NCBI GenBank assembly: GCA_006546595.1
Contig: VIAD01000009.1
Coordinates: 62,001-126,000 of the forward strand
Reading direction: 5' to 3'
Length of the DNA: 64,000 nucleotides
From: Moraxellaceae bacterium AER2_44_116
GTDB lineage: Bacteria; Pseudomonadota; Gammaproteobacteria; Pseudomonadales; Moraxellaceae
Shown: piece by piece, positions 42,135 through 51,200 of the stretch
Layout of the letters: each line of letters begins with the position of its first letter
Position numbering within the stretch: position 1 is the stretch's first letter
The notes under the pieces: model-generated
Seen by the model: the letters and a program-made list of their open reading frames with translations, nothing else
Database searches by the model: none
Told to the model about the DNA's origin: nothing
Translations under genes and position numbers: made by a program

Positions 42135-43142
42135 TCACTCTTCATACCTCCCGCCCGTTAACTGCTGCAAAGTATGTAACCTATCCGCCTGTTTCCGCTC
42201 ATCTTCAATAATTTGCCGTGCAACAAATAAAATCAACTGCCGTAACCACCGATGCGCGGGATGATGATGCAGTAATGGACACCATGCCATTTTCAACTCA
42301 AATTCTGGCACATAAAAAGGTGGGTCTTTAATGACTAAACGCGGATTTGTCGTTTGTAATTTCGCCACTCGTGTCGGCAAAGTGGCAATTAAATCGGCAT
42401 TCGCAGCTAATAGCGCAGGCATTTGATAATGACGGGTAAAAATACTGATTTTGCGTTTTTTACCTAGACGTGCAATTGCTTGGTCAATCCAACCTAAACC
42501 GCCCGACTTTTCAGGATTTACGCCAAATCCCACGCCCATCCCTGTTTTACTAACCCAAATATGTTGTGCATCTAAATAGGTTTTTAAATTAAAATGGTCA
42601 ACAATTGGGCTATCACAATGTAATAAACACGAGAAACTATCTTTCCAAACTAAAATTTGATGGAACGATTGGGGGATTTCGTTAAAGCGATTAATCGCCA
42701 TATCAACCTTACCCTGCTCCATATCCCGATAAGAAACATCGCTGGGCGTAAGAAAATCGAGTACCACATTTGGTGCTTCTGAGCGCATGGCTTTAACTAA
42801 AGCAGGAATTAACGTCGCTTCGGCATAATCGGAAGCCATGATTCTAAACACACGATTACTGGTTAACGGTCGGAATTCGGCACGAGGCTCTAAAATTTGG
42901 CTTAAATCGCCCAACACTTCGCGGATACGCGGTTGAAGCTCTAAGGCTCTTTCGGTCGCCGTCATACCTTCACTAGAGCGAATCAACAACGGGTCGTTAA
43001 ATAGTACTCGTAAACGACGGAGGATATTCGACATTGCAGGTTGAGTAACCCCCAACTGCTCAGCGGCTCGAGTGACATTCTTCTCGCGCAGCAATACATC
43101 TAAATGCGTCAGTAAATTGAGGTCAACACGCTCAAGATTCAT
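42135..43142 (-). CDS. LysR-family regulator divergent from aceA
   Basis: The 335-residue protein has the N-terminal winged helix (DLNLLTHLDVLLREKNVTRAAEQLG..TQPAMSNILRRLR, about 7-48), followed by a periplasmic-binding-like effector domain of the NodD/NahR/LinR branch (MASDYAEATLIPALVKAM). It is transcribed away from isocitrate lyase, with 140 bp between the start codons and a candidate LysR box at 43168-43185. A role in controlling aceA by a small metabolite is the simplest reading but is not proved. Length is slightly above the family's usual 300. Confidence 0.88.
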   Translation of the reverse strand: MNLERVDLNLLTHLDVLLREKNVTRAAEQLGVTQPAMSNILRRLRVLFNDPLLIRSSEGMTATERALELQPRIREVLGDLSQILEPRAEFRPLTSNRVFRIMASDYAEATLIPALVKAMRSEAPNVVLDFLTPSDVSYRDMEQGKVDMAINRFNEIPQSFHQILVWKDSFSCLLHCDSPIVDHFNLKTYLDAQHIWVSKTGMGVGFGVNPEKSGGLGWIDQAIARLGKKRKISIFTRHYQMPALLAANADLIATLPTRVAKLQTTNPRLVIKDPPFYVPEFELKMAWCPLLHHHPAHRWLRQLILFVARQIIEDERKQADRLHTLQQLTGGRYEE

Positions 43143-43167
43143 AAAATAAATACCGAAGATAGATTTG

Positions 43168-43185
43168 ATAAATTAGCTAAATTAT
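43168..43185. promoter_or_regulatory. Candidate LysR-type box in the lysR-aceA intergenic region
   Basis: ATAAATTAGCTAAATTAT is an imperfect palindrome (two mismatched pairs per 9-bp arm) of the dyad type bound by LysR regulators. It lies 26 bp before the LysR start and about 98 bp before the aceA start. A separate perfect inverted repeat, TAAAGCGTC (43214-43222) and GACGCTTTA (43243-43251), lies closer to aceA and could form a 5'-UTR hairpin. Confidence 0.4.
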
Positions 43186-43282
43186 GACACAAACCTTAGA
43201 CTGCGCCCATTGTTAAAGCGTCTTTTATTCTAAATTCTAATCGACGCTTTAGCCCCAACCACCCGCATAATAGGAAAACGTC

Positions 43283-44884
43283 ATGACAACGTACTCTTCT
43301 GCTCTTGATGCCGTTCGCGCAATTAAAGCAAAATTTGGCGACACTTGGAGTGCTATTCACCCAGAAGACGCAGCGCGTATGCAAATGCAAAACCGCTTCA
43401 AAACGGGTTTAGACATTGCCAAGTACACTGCTGCTATTATGCGTGCTGACATGGCTGCCTACGATGCTGACAGCAGCCAATACACTCAATCTTTGGGTTG
43501 CTGGCATGGTTTTGTTGCGCAACAAAAAATGATTGCCAACAAAAAATACTTCGGCACAACTAGCAAAAAATACTTGTACTTGTCTGGTTGGATGGTTGCT
43601 GCATTGCGTTCTGAGTTTGGTCCATTACCAGACCAGTCCATGCACGAAAAAACATCCGTTCCAGCGTTGATCGAAGAGCTGTACACCTTCTTGCGCCAAG
43701 CTGACGCGAAAGAATTGAACGACTTGTTCCGTGCCTTGAAAAAAGCGCAAGATGCTGGTGACAGTGCTAAAGCTGCTGATATCGAAGACAAAATCAACAA
43801 CTTTGAAACGCACATTGTGCCAATCATTGCTGACATTGACGCTGGTTTCGGTAACGAAGAAGCGACTTACTTGTTGACTAAGAAAATGATCGAAGCGGGT
43901 GCTTGCTGTATCCAAATCGAAAACCAAGTTTCTGACGCAAAACAATGTGGTCACCAAGCTGGTAAAGTAACAGTACCGCACGAAGACTTCTTGGCGAAAA
44001 TCAACGCTGTTCGTTATGCGTTCCTTGAGCTTGGTGTTGACGATGGCGTTATCGTTGCTCGTACTGACTCCGAAGGCGCTGACTTGACTCAGAAGATCCC
44101 TGTTTCCAAAGTAAAAGGCGACTTGGCTTCTCAATACATCAGCTACTTGGATACCACAGAAATCGACATTTCTGAAGCTCAAGAAGATGAAGTGTTAATC
44201 AAGCGTGATGGTAAATTGCACCGTCCTAAGCGTTTGGCTTCTGGCTTGTTCCAGTTCCGTGCTGACACACAAATTGACCGTGTTGTACTTGACTGTATCA
44301 CTAGCTTGCAAGGCGGCGCTGACTTGTTGTGGATTGAAACAGCTACGCCAAACGTTGCTGAAATCGCCGACATGGTTAACCGCGTGAAGAAAGTTATTCC
44401 AAACGCTAAGCTGGTTTACAACAACAGCCCATCGTTCAACTGGACGCTGAACTTCCGCCAACAAGCTTACGACGCAATGGTTGCTGCTGGTAAAGACGTT
44501 TCTGCTTATGACCGCGCTAAGTTAATGAGCAAAGAATACGATGCAACAGAATTGGCTTTGGCTGCTGATGAAAAAATCCGCACCTTCCAAGCTGACGCAT
44601 CGCGTGAAGCAGGCATTTTCCATCACTTGATCACATTGCCTACTTACCACACAACAGCATTGCATATGCACGAGTTGTCTAAAGGTTACTTCGGCGACCA
44701 AGGTATGTTGGCTTATGTTGCTGGCGTACAACGTAAAGAAATCCGTGAAGGTGTTGCTTGCGTTAAGCACCAAGCGATGGCTGGTTCTGATATTGGCGAT
44801 GATCACAAAGAGATCTTCGCTGGCGAACAAGCTCTGAAAGCTGGTGATGATGCTAAAAACACGATGAATCAATTTGGCGGTTAA
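43283..44884 (+). CDS. aceA: Isocitrate lyase, long (Pseudomonas/Acinetobacter) type
   Basis: It cleaves isocitrate to glyoxylate and succinate, the first step of the glyoxylate shunt needed for growth on fatty acids or acetate. The 533 residues match the 530-residue subfamily rather than the 430-residue E. coli form. The active-site motif is KQCGH (220-224, Cys222), where the short form has KKCGH. Asp-rich DIDAGFGNEEAT and NNSPSFNW are also present. The gene is strikingly biased to GCT, GAC, TTG, GTT and AAA codons compared with its neighbours, a sign of very high expression. A good terminator follows. Confidence 0.97.
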   Translation: MTTYSSALDAVRAIKAKFGDTWSAIHPEDAARMQMQNRFKTGLDIAKYTAAIMRADMAAYDADSSQYTQSLGCWHGFVAQQKMIANKKYFGTTSKKYLYLSGWMVAALRSEFGPLPDQSMHEKTSVPALIEELYTFLRQADAKELNDLFRALKKAQDAGDSAKAADIEDKINNFETHIVPIIADIDAGFGNEEATYLLTKKMIEAGACCIQIENQVSDAKQCGHQAGKVTVPHEDFLAKINAVRYAFLELGVDDGVIVARTDSEGADLTQKIPVSKVKGDLASQYISYLDTTEIDISEAQEDEVLIKRDGKLHRPKRLASGLFQFRADTQIDRVVLDCITSLQGGADLLWIETATPNVAEIADMVNRVKKVIPNAKLVYNNSPSFNWTLNFRQQAYDAMVAAGKDVSAYDRAKLMSKEYDATELALAADEKIRTFQADASREAGIFHHLITLPTYHTTALHMHELSKGYFGDQGMLAYVAGVQRKEIREGVACVKHQAMAGSDIGDDHKEIFAGEQALKAGDDAKNTMNQFGG

Positions 44885-44907
44885 TCGCTAACGTGGTTCA
44901 AACGAAG

Positions 44908-44935
44908 ACCCCGCTGATAAGGCGGGGTTTTTGTT
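44908..44935 (+). terminator. Intrinsic terminator of aceA
   Basis: ACCCCGC (44908-44914), a 7-nt loop, GCGGGGT (44922-44928), followed by TTTTTG and further T. It lies 24 bp after the stop codon. Confidence 0.9.
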
Positions 44936-44972
44936 TTTGATATTTATGTCGAGCTAAAGTTCCTTTAGGCAC

Positions 44973-45740
44973 TTATGACGCTAATGCCGAAATAATCAAA
45001 TGCGAACCGACCGCAATTGTAATGACCTCAAAACTGCGTTTAACCAGCTTATTACCTTTTAATAACGCCCAATGCGCTCCTGCATAGCCACCAACTAATG
45101 AGCCTAATAACAAAGGTGGAAGCCACGTCCAAGCGACTGTTGTTTGTTGCGCCAAAAAAATTGCACCTAATCCATTCCAAAATAAACCGACTAAAATCAG
45201 AGTATATGAAACCGCTCGCGTGAAATCCAAACCAAACCAGCGAATCAACCATACCGTCACAAACAAGCCTGTACCCGATGTTAATGAACCATTCAACACA
45301 CCAATAATAAATAACACGGCACATCCAATAAAAAGTCCTTGTAGATCACGGTGTATTCTTTGACTTTGTTGCCCAAGCTCAGGTTTGAATACGGAATACC
45401 CCCCCATCGCTAAGGTTAAAACACCTAACGCTAATTTTGCCCACACTTCCGGCATATCTAAAATAATCTGTGTGCCTAACCACACACCTGGTAAACCTGC
45501 GGCTAAAATAAGCGTTGCAAAGCGAAGATTTAATCGGCCACTTTGCCAATGTCTAGCACTCGCTCCAACACCTAATGCGACACTGGCAATTTTATGAGTC
45601 GCCAACGCTGTCGAAAATGGCAAACCTAATAATAAAAGTGCGGGTAATTGTAATAATCCTGCGCCACCACCCGCTAAAGCCGATAATAAATTAGCAATTA
45701 ACGAGATAATAAACAAAATCAACATATCAGTTGCTGACAC
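44973..45740 (-). CDS. TSUP (TauE/SafE) family permease
   Basis: The 255-residue inner-membrane protein has about eight helices and the family's duplicated pattern: the first half has LLSALAGGGAGLLQLPALLLLGL, with ATHKIASVALGVGA; the second half has NGSLTSGTGLFVTVWL. TSUP proteins are thought to move sulphur oxyanions or organosulphonates across the inner membrane. The gene has no sulphur-metabolism neighbours. It is divergent from the DUF4124 gene, 63 bp away. Confidence 0.87.
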   Translation of the reverse strand: MSATDMLILFIISLIANLLSALAGGGAGLLQLPALLLLGLPFSTALATHKIASVALGVGASARHWQSGRLNLRFATLILAAGLPGVWLGTQIILDMPEVWAKLALGVLTLAMGGYSVFKPELGQQSQRIHRDLQGLFIGCAVLFIIGVLNGSLTSGTGLFVTVWLIRWFGLDFTRAVSYTLILVGLFWNGLGAIFLAQQTTVAWTWLPPLLLGSLVGGYAGAHWALLKGNKLVKRSFEVITIAVGSHLIISALAS

Positions 45741-45803
45741 AACAGCTTTCCTTTTCTACAATAGCTTCATAATAACGACATACTACGTTTTGGCAGTTGA
45801 CTT

Positions 45804-46469
45804 ATGATTCTTACTCAGCGAGCGTTAAATACCACATTCTCTTTCATCTTGTTGGCTGCCAGTACGTGCGCTTTTAGTGACGCCAACTCCAAGCGATTAT
45901 ATCGCTATTATAATGATAGAGGCGTTCCAACAATGAGCGATCAAGTGTCAGAAGAGCATATCCGACGAGGATATGACATTGTTGATCGTAATATGCAACT
46001 GATTCGTCACTTCCCCGCTTTTGATGAAACAGTCTATAACAAAGATAAAGCCAAACGAGACGCTGCATTTAAGCAACAACAAGAAGATGCCCGAATTTTG
46101 AGACTTTATTCCTCTGCACATGATGCAGAACTTGCTCGAAATCGGCTATTCGACACATTAGAAACCAGTATTGGTTATAACTCTCTACAACTTCAACGTA
46201 TTAAACGACTACGAGCCAATTTTGTGGGAGATGCCGCACTAGCTGAACGTAAAAGTCAAACCCCGACGGCAAAGCTTAAAGACCAAATTGCCAATTATGA
46301 TAAGCAAATTAACGACTTGCAGGCTTTAATTGACTATCAACGAACAGAGCAAACAAAAGTCAAAAATGACTTTGTCCCTATTATCAAAAGACTAACGGAA
46401 TTGGAAAAAGCACCTACTGCGACCGCCACAGCGACACAAAAGCCTATGTTTGACGTTTCACCTCCCTGA
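45804..46469 (+). CDS. Periplasmic DUF4124-domain protein with coiled coil
   Basis: The 221-residue protein has a signal peptide ending near CAFSDA (27) and then LYRYYNDRGVPTMSDQV and HIRRGYDIVD, a DUF4124-like beta motif seen in Pseudomonas proteins of this group. From about 70 to 200 it is charged and helical with a predicted coiled coil (LKDQIANYDKQINDLQALIDYQ). A short Thr/Ala-rich tail follows. Function unknown. It is followed by a composite REP element. Confidence 0.75.
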   Translation: MILTQRALNTTFSFILLAASTCAFSDANSKRLYRYYNDRGVPTMSDQVSEEHIRRGYDIVDRNMQLIRHFPAFDETVYNKDKAKRDAAFKQQQEDARILRLYSSAHDAELARNRLFDTLETSIGYNSLQLQRIKRLRANFVGDAALAERKSQTPTAKLKDQIANYDKQINDLQALIDYQRTEQTKVKNDFVPIIKRLTELEKAPTATATATQKPMFDVSPP

Positions 46470-46526
46470 TTCTGTCACCCCCCCTGCTGAGTACCGTATT
46501 GTTCGGCAATTAACGGTACTCTGGCC

Positions 46527-46670
46527 AAGTACGCTACACAAAAGCGTCACCTCCCCCTTCGACAAGCTCAGGGTTGGTGGTTTATTTCCTATCCGTTCAT
46601 GCTGAGCCTGACGAAGCACGACAAGCTCAGTGCGAACGAAAAATACAAACAAACTTTTGTTGATGTACTT
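46527..46670. mobile_element. Composite REP element with about 20-bp terminal inverted repeats, copy 2
   Basis: The left end AAGTACGCTACACAAAAGCG (46527-46546) and right end AAACTTTTGTTGATGTACTT (46651-46670) are inverted repeats. The right end differs from that of the 8334 copy at only one base. The core carries CCCTTCGACAAGCTCAGG and a second broken unit, TGAGCCTGACGAAGCACGAC. It is 144 bp against 105 bp because of an extra palindrome half. It lies between the DUF4124 gene and chpC. Confidence 0.6.
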
Positions 46671-46691
46671 AGTTCGCATTGGCTTGTTACT

Positions 46692-47186
46692 TTAGAGTAG
46701 TGTTAAAATTTTCGCTTCAACGGCATCTAAATCGGGAATAATGACTAAGGTATTTTCGTAACGTACCTGTAAATATTCCATTGGTCCAACAGGTGCTTTC
46801 TCTAAATCCTCTAATTGAGCAATTTTCACTTTGACCGTCACAGGCTCAGACTGCAAAGCGATAGCATAGTGAGGCAACTTTTCATTTAGGCCAACACCAA
46901 AAATAACTGCCAATTGTTGAGGTGCGGGTGGTACAGCATCCCCATTGAGTATCTCAAAACTCACCACAGGAATTTCTTGATCTTCCCATTTAACATGTCC
47001 TAAAACCGTTGATTTCTTGCCTTTTTTTGCTACTTTCATTTCTGTTGCAGAAACGACTTCCAGCATTGTTGACGAAGGTAATAACAGTTTTTTTTGCCAT
47101 AAAGGCAATAAACAGACATCTAACTTTCCTGTTGTTGCACTCAATAGCGTCGTTTGACTCAGAGTGCCCAATTGTGCTTGCGCCAT
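46692..47186 (-). CDS. chpC: ChpC, second CheW-like adaptor of the Chp system
   Basis: The 164-residue CheW-domain protein (VCLLPLWQKKLLLPSSTMLEVV; LGHVKWEDQEIPVVSFEIL; YLQVRYENTLVIIPDLD) couples a chemoreceptor to ChpA. In Pseudomonas the cluster has two such adaptors, PilI and ChpC; this one is last, 10 bp after chpB. It is diverged from PilI in this window. It may link ChpA to receptors other than PilJ, as proposed in Pseudomonas. Confidence 0.9.
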   Translation of the reverse strand: MAQAQLGTLSQTTLLSATTGKLDVCLLPLWQKKLLLPSSTMLEVVSATEMKVAKKGKKSTVLGHVKWEDQEIPVVSFEILNGDAVPPAPQQLAVIFGVGLNEKLPHYAIALQSEPVTVKVKIAQLEDLEKAPVGPMEYLQVRYENTLVIIPDLDAVEAKILTLL

Positions 47187-47196
47187 ATCATGACCT

Positions 47197-48213
47197 CTAT
47201 GCGACTGTCGCTTGTAAATTATTATTGATATACGTCACCAAACGATTCGCTAAATCAAAAGGATTACCCGTAAAAGAAACACAACCTGTCGCTCTCATAG
47301 CATCGGGTTGGCTTGGACAAGCACACGTTTTATCATCTTGTGCCCAAATAACACCACCCGCCTCAACCATAAGAGGACCACTAATTGAGCCATCACTGCC
47401 CATACCACTAAAAATAATCGCAATCGCTCGCTTGTGAAAACGACGACTAACATTGGCTAATGTTTGGTCGATAGAAGGCGCGTAAGGGCCATCCCATTTA
47501 ATATTTCTAGAAACCACTTGTCCATCAGCACTAAAGTCAATTTCAGTCTCAACGGGGGCAATCAGTAACTCGCCATTTTTCAGATTGTCTCCACCGTGTG
47601 CTACTTTGCAAGGCATGTGATTATGACGTACTAAAACACGCGTCAACGACTCCTGCATACGCGCATCAATATGCTGAGCTAAAACAAACGCAACAGGCAA
47701 ACCCGCAGGAACATAATCTAAAAACTCTTTTACTGCCGCAGGACCTCCAAGAGAAGCCGCTAAAACACAGACATATTCAACTCGTGAAGACTTATAAGCT
47801 AACAACTCAGCAGGAACAGCAACGTTTTTGGGTCGAGTCGGATTAATGGGTGCTTTTTCTAATGGCTCTAAGTTTTCTTGAATAACAGGATGACCAACGA
47901 CATCGTAAAGTTTAATAAATACCCGTCGCTCCCAACGAGGGTATTGCCGCGTGCCTTGCGCGGGGGCTTGATCTAAGCCAAACAGAACAGGAACACCACC
48001 ATCTAATACTCGATCCAATAAATCATCATTTTCCTCTTGCATATCCACGATCCATACATCAGGCGTGACCGAGTTAAACAGTTTCTCGTCTAAACGGTCA
48101 GAAGAGCTATTGAGTACTAAATCATAGCCCTGTCCTTTCACGGCATGTGCAAGTGCCAAGCGTTGCAAGCTCATATCTGAGACAATGGCAACACGAGGAT
48201 TCCTTTTGGTCAT
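47197..48213 (-). CDS. chpB: ChpB, CheB-like methylesterase of the Chp system
   Basis: The 338-residue protein removes methyl groups from PilJ glutamates. Its C-terminal CheB domain has the catalytic triad Ser154 (AASLGGPA), His181 (AQHID) and Asp274 (SGMGSDGS). The N-terminal domain (1-115) looks like a degenerate receiver: WIVDMQEEND occupies the phospho-acceptor position. It starts 5 bp after chpA. With PilK it should allow adaptation of the pilus chemosensory response. Confidence 0.93.
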   Translation of the reverse strand: MTKRNPRVAIVSDMSLQRLALAHAVKGQGYDLVLNSSSDRLDEKLFNSVTPDVWIVDMQEENDDLLDRVLDGGVPVLFGLDQAPAQGTRQYPRWERRVFIKLYDVVGHPVIQENLEPLEKAPINPTRPKNVAVPAELLAYKSSRVEYVCVLAASLGGPAAVKEFLDYVPAGLPVAFVLAQHIDARMQESLTRVLVRHNHMPCKVAHGGDNLKNGELLIAPVETEIDFSADGQVVSRNIKWDGPYAPSIDQTLANVSRRFHKRAIAIIFSGMGSDGSISGPLMVEAGGVIWAQDDKTCACPSQPDAMRATGCVSFTGNPFDLANRLVTYINNNLQATVA

Positions 48214-48218
48214 AACAC

Positions 48219-51200
48219 TTACCTCGCTGCAACCGCAGCTAGCAACTCACTGATCGTTTCTAATAGTTGTTGCTCTTGGAATGGCTTACCCATATAGGCA
48301 TTCACACCAATTTGGAAAGCCCGTTCACGGTGTTTCTCACCTGTACGTGAAGTAATCATAATAATCGGCAAACCAATTAAGTTAGGATTATGTCGAACTA
48401 ATGAAGCCACCTCGAAACCATCCATACGCGGCATCTCAATATCGAGCAACATAATATCAGGACGAATATCTTCTAATTTAGTGATTGCATCTAAACCATC
48501 TTTTGCCAATACCACCTCAAAACCATGACGCTCTAATAGGCGTGATGTCACTTTACGTACCGTCACGGAATCATCGACTACCATCACTGTACGGGTAGTG
48601 CGTTCTGGTTTAGCCGCAATACCATCAATAATTTGTTGTTTTTGACGTGGTTTCTGCAAGGAAGCCGCACGTAACATCGCGACAGTATCTAAAATGATAA
48701 CGACCGAACCATCGCCGAGAATAGTCGCTCCTGAAATACCCGCGACCGATGCTAACTGCGCGCCTACCGACTTAACGACAATCTCACGAGAACCAATTAA
48801 CTGGTCAACTTGTATCGCAACACGTTGCTCCGCGCCACGTACCAACATAATGGGTAACGGTAAGGTTTGGCCAAATAGACTCGGCACACGGACTCCGTGT
48901 ACAAACTCGCCTAAATAGTGCAATTTGTAGCCAATATTAGCATATTCAAATGGCGGAGCATCAGGCGAATAGTACGTTTCTAACTCATAAGGGCTAGCAC
49001 GGACAATACCTTCAATTTGAGAAAGTGGAATGGCATACACATCTTCGCCAATACGTACCATCAAGGCACGACTCACCGCCACTGTAAACGGTAAACGCAT
49101 TACAAAAGTCGTGCCTTTACCTGCCACAGAATGAATCACAACTGTACCACCTAGTTGTTTGATCTCACTCTGTACCACATCCATGCCCACACCGCGACCT
49201 GAGATTTGAGTCACTTTTTGAGCTGTTGAGAAGCCTGCACTAAACAAAAACTGTAATAGTTCTTTTTCACTAATAACAGTATTTTCATCCAATAAACCGC
49301 GTTCAATGGCTTTTTTACGTACTGCATCAACGTTAACACCCCGACCATCATCAGCAAGTGTCAAAATAATCTCACCACCTTCTCGGCCAATCGACAATGT
49401 AATGCGTCCCATTGCCTCTTTGCCAGCCGTGGCACGGTCTGCGGGTGACTCAAGACCGTGGTCGACCGCATTACGCAACATATGCTCTAAAGGCGCAACA
49501 ATCCGTTCCAATAACGTACGATCCATCTCGCCTTCGGCATTGATAACAATCAACTCTGCTGGCTTATGCAACTCTGTCGAAGTTTGACGAACAATACGTT
49601 GTAAACGTGGTGCTAATCGAGAGAACGGCACGAGACGCGAACTCATCAAACCTTCTTGCAACTCGGTGTTTAAGCGAGCCTGTTGCAATAAAAGAGTTTC
49701 TGTATCACGCGCTTTTTCAATCAATGTGGCTTTAATTTCAAATAAGTCAGATGCAGACTCAGACAACGACTTCGACAATTGATTCAGTGAAGAATATTGA
49801 TCCATTTCTAGCGGGTCAAAATCTTCGTACTTACTTGCTTCTTCCGTATGGCTCGCCAAAATCTGAACTTCTAACTCACCTTCCATACGACGTAACTGGT
49901 CAACCAAACGTTGTACCGTTGCCCCCATTTCCTCTACCGTTTGAGCAAAACCATGAACCCCCATTTCCACACGCGAACGGGTAATTGAGGTTTCACCTGC
50001 CAAGTTAATCAGTTTTTCCATTAACTCAGACGACACACGAATCATCTCTTGTGCGGCTTGTGTGTTAGTAGCTTGACGGAAGTTTCCTGTCATTGCAGGC
50101 ATCATACCTTCGGCAATAACGGGCAAACTAGACTCGACTTTTTCTATCGTTGTGACCGCTTGTGCGACAGAAGGAGCAGAAACAGGCGCAACAGGTGTTG
50201 CAGCAACAACGGCAATATCATCCTTAAATGTAGCAGGGCTTGATAAATAGCGTTTTAATTGCTCAACCAAGTCACCCACACTCAATGACTTACCATTGTC
50301 TTGCAAGGAAACCACCGCATCAGCAATACGGTCATGGCAACGTTGCAACAACGAAAAGACATCAGGCGTGCCGTGATAACGTTTTAAGCATACACCTTCA
50401 TAAATATTTTCCATTTCATGGGCTAAATCACCTAAAGATTTAACACCTGACATGAATGCTCCCCCTTTCAGGGTATGCAATCCACGTTGAAGAATTTGCA
50501 CAGGAGTGACATTTTCAGGTTGCTTGATCCACTCCTGTAAACCTGCATTGGTTTCATCAACAATTTCTTGCGCTTCTTCCAAGAAAATGGCTAATAAATC
50601 AGGGTCTAAATCTTGTGAAGCGGAATCATATTCAACAGCAGCCGATGTTGTGCTAATAACAGGTGTTGGAGCTATCTCGACTTCAGTTTTTATCGCCAGA
50701 CTCTCAGGTATAGCGACAGATGAAACAGTCTCAATGTTCTCGACTTTAGTCAAGCCACCTGCCGCTGGTGAGAAAAAATCCAAAATAACCGCATCACTTG
50801 GCTTATGACGATACAAATCAATCACATCAACAAGGTCTTTAGCAAATTTACAACGACCTTCTTTTTGTAAATCTTCAATCATTTCCGCAAGACGATCATG
50901 ACAACGTTGCAATAAATCAATTAAAACTTGTGTCGCCTGATAACGGTTATTCACCAAGTCTTCATACAAAAACTCAAGCTCATGACCTAAATCACCCAAA
51001 CTGGCCACAACCGCCATTCTTGCGCCACCTTTTAAGGTATGTAAGTGACGTTGCAATACGCGTAATGGCTGCTTGTCTTCTAAATTGGCACGCCAATTAT
51101 TGAGTTCATCATCGGCGGCGGTCAGTACTTCCTCTGCTTCTTCTAAGAAAATTGACAGCAATTCAGGATCAGCACCCTCATCAATTTCAGCAACAGGCGG

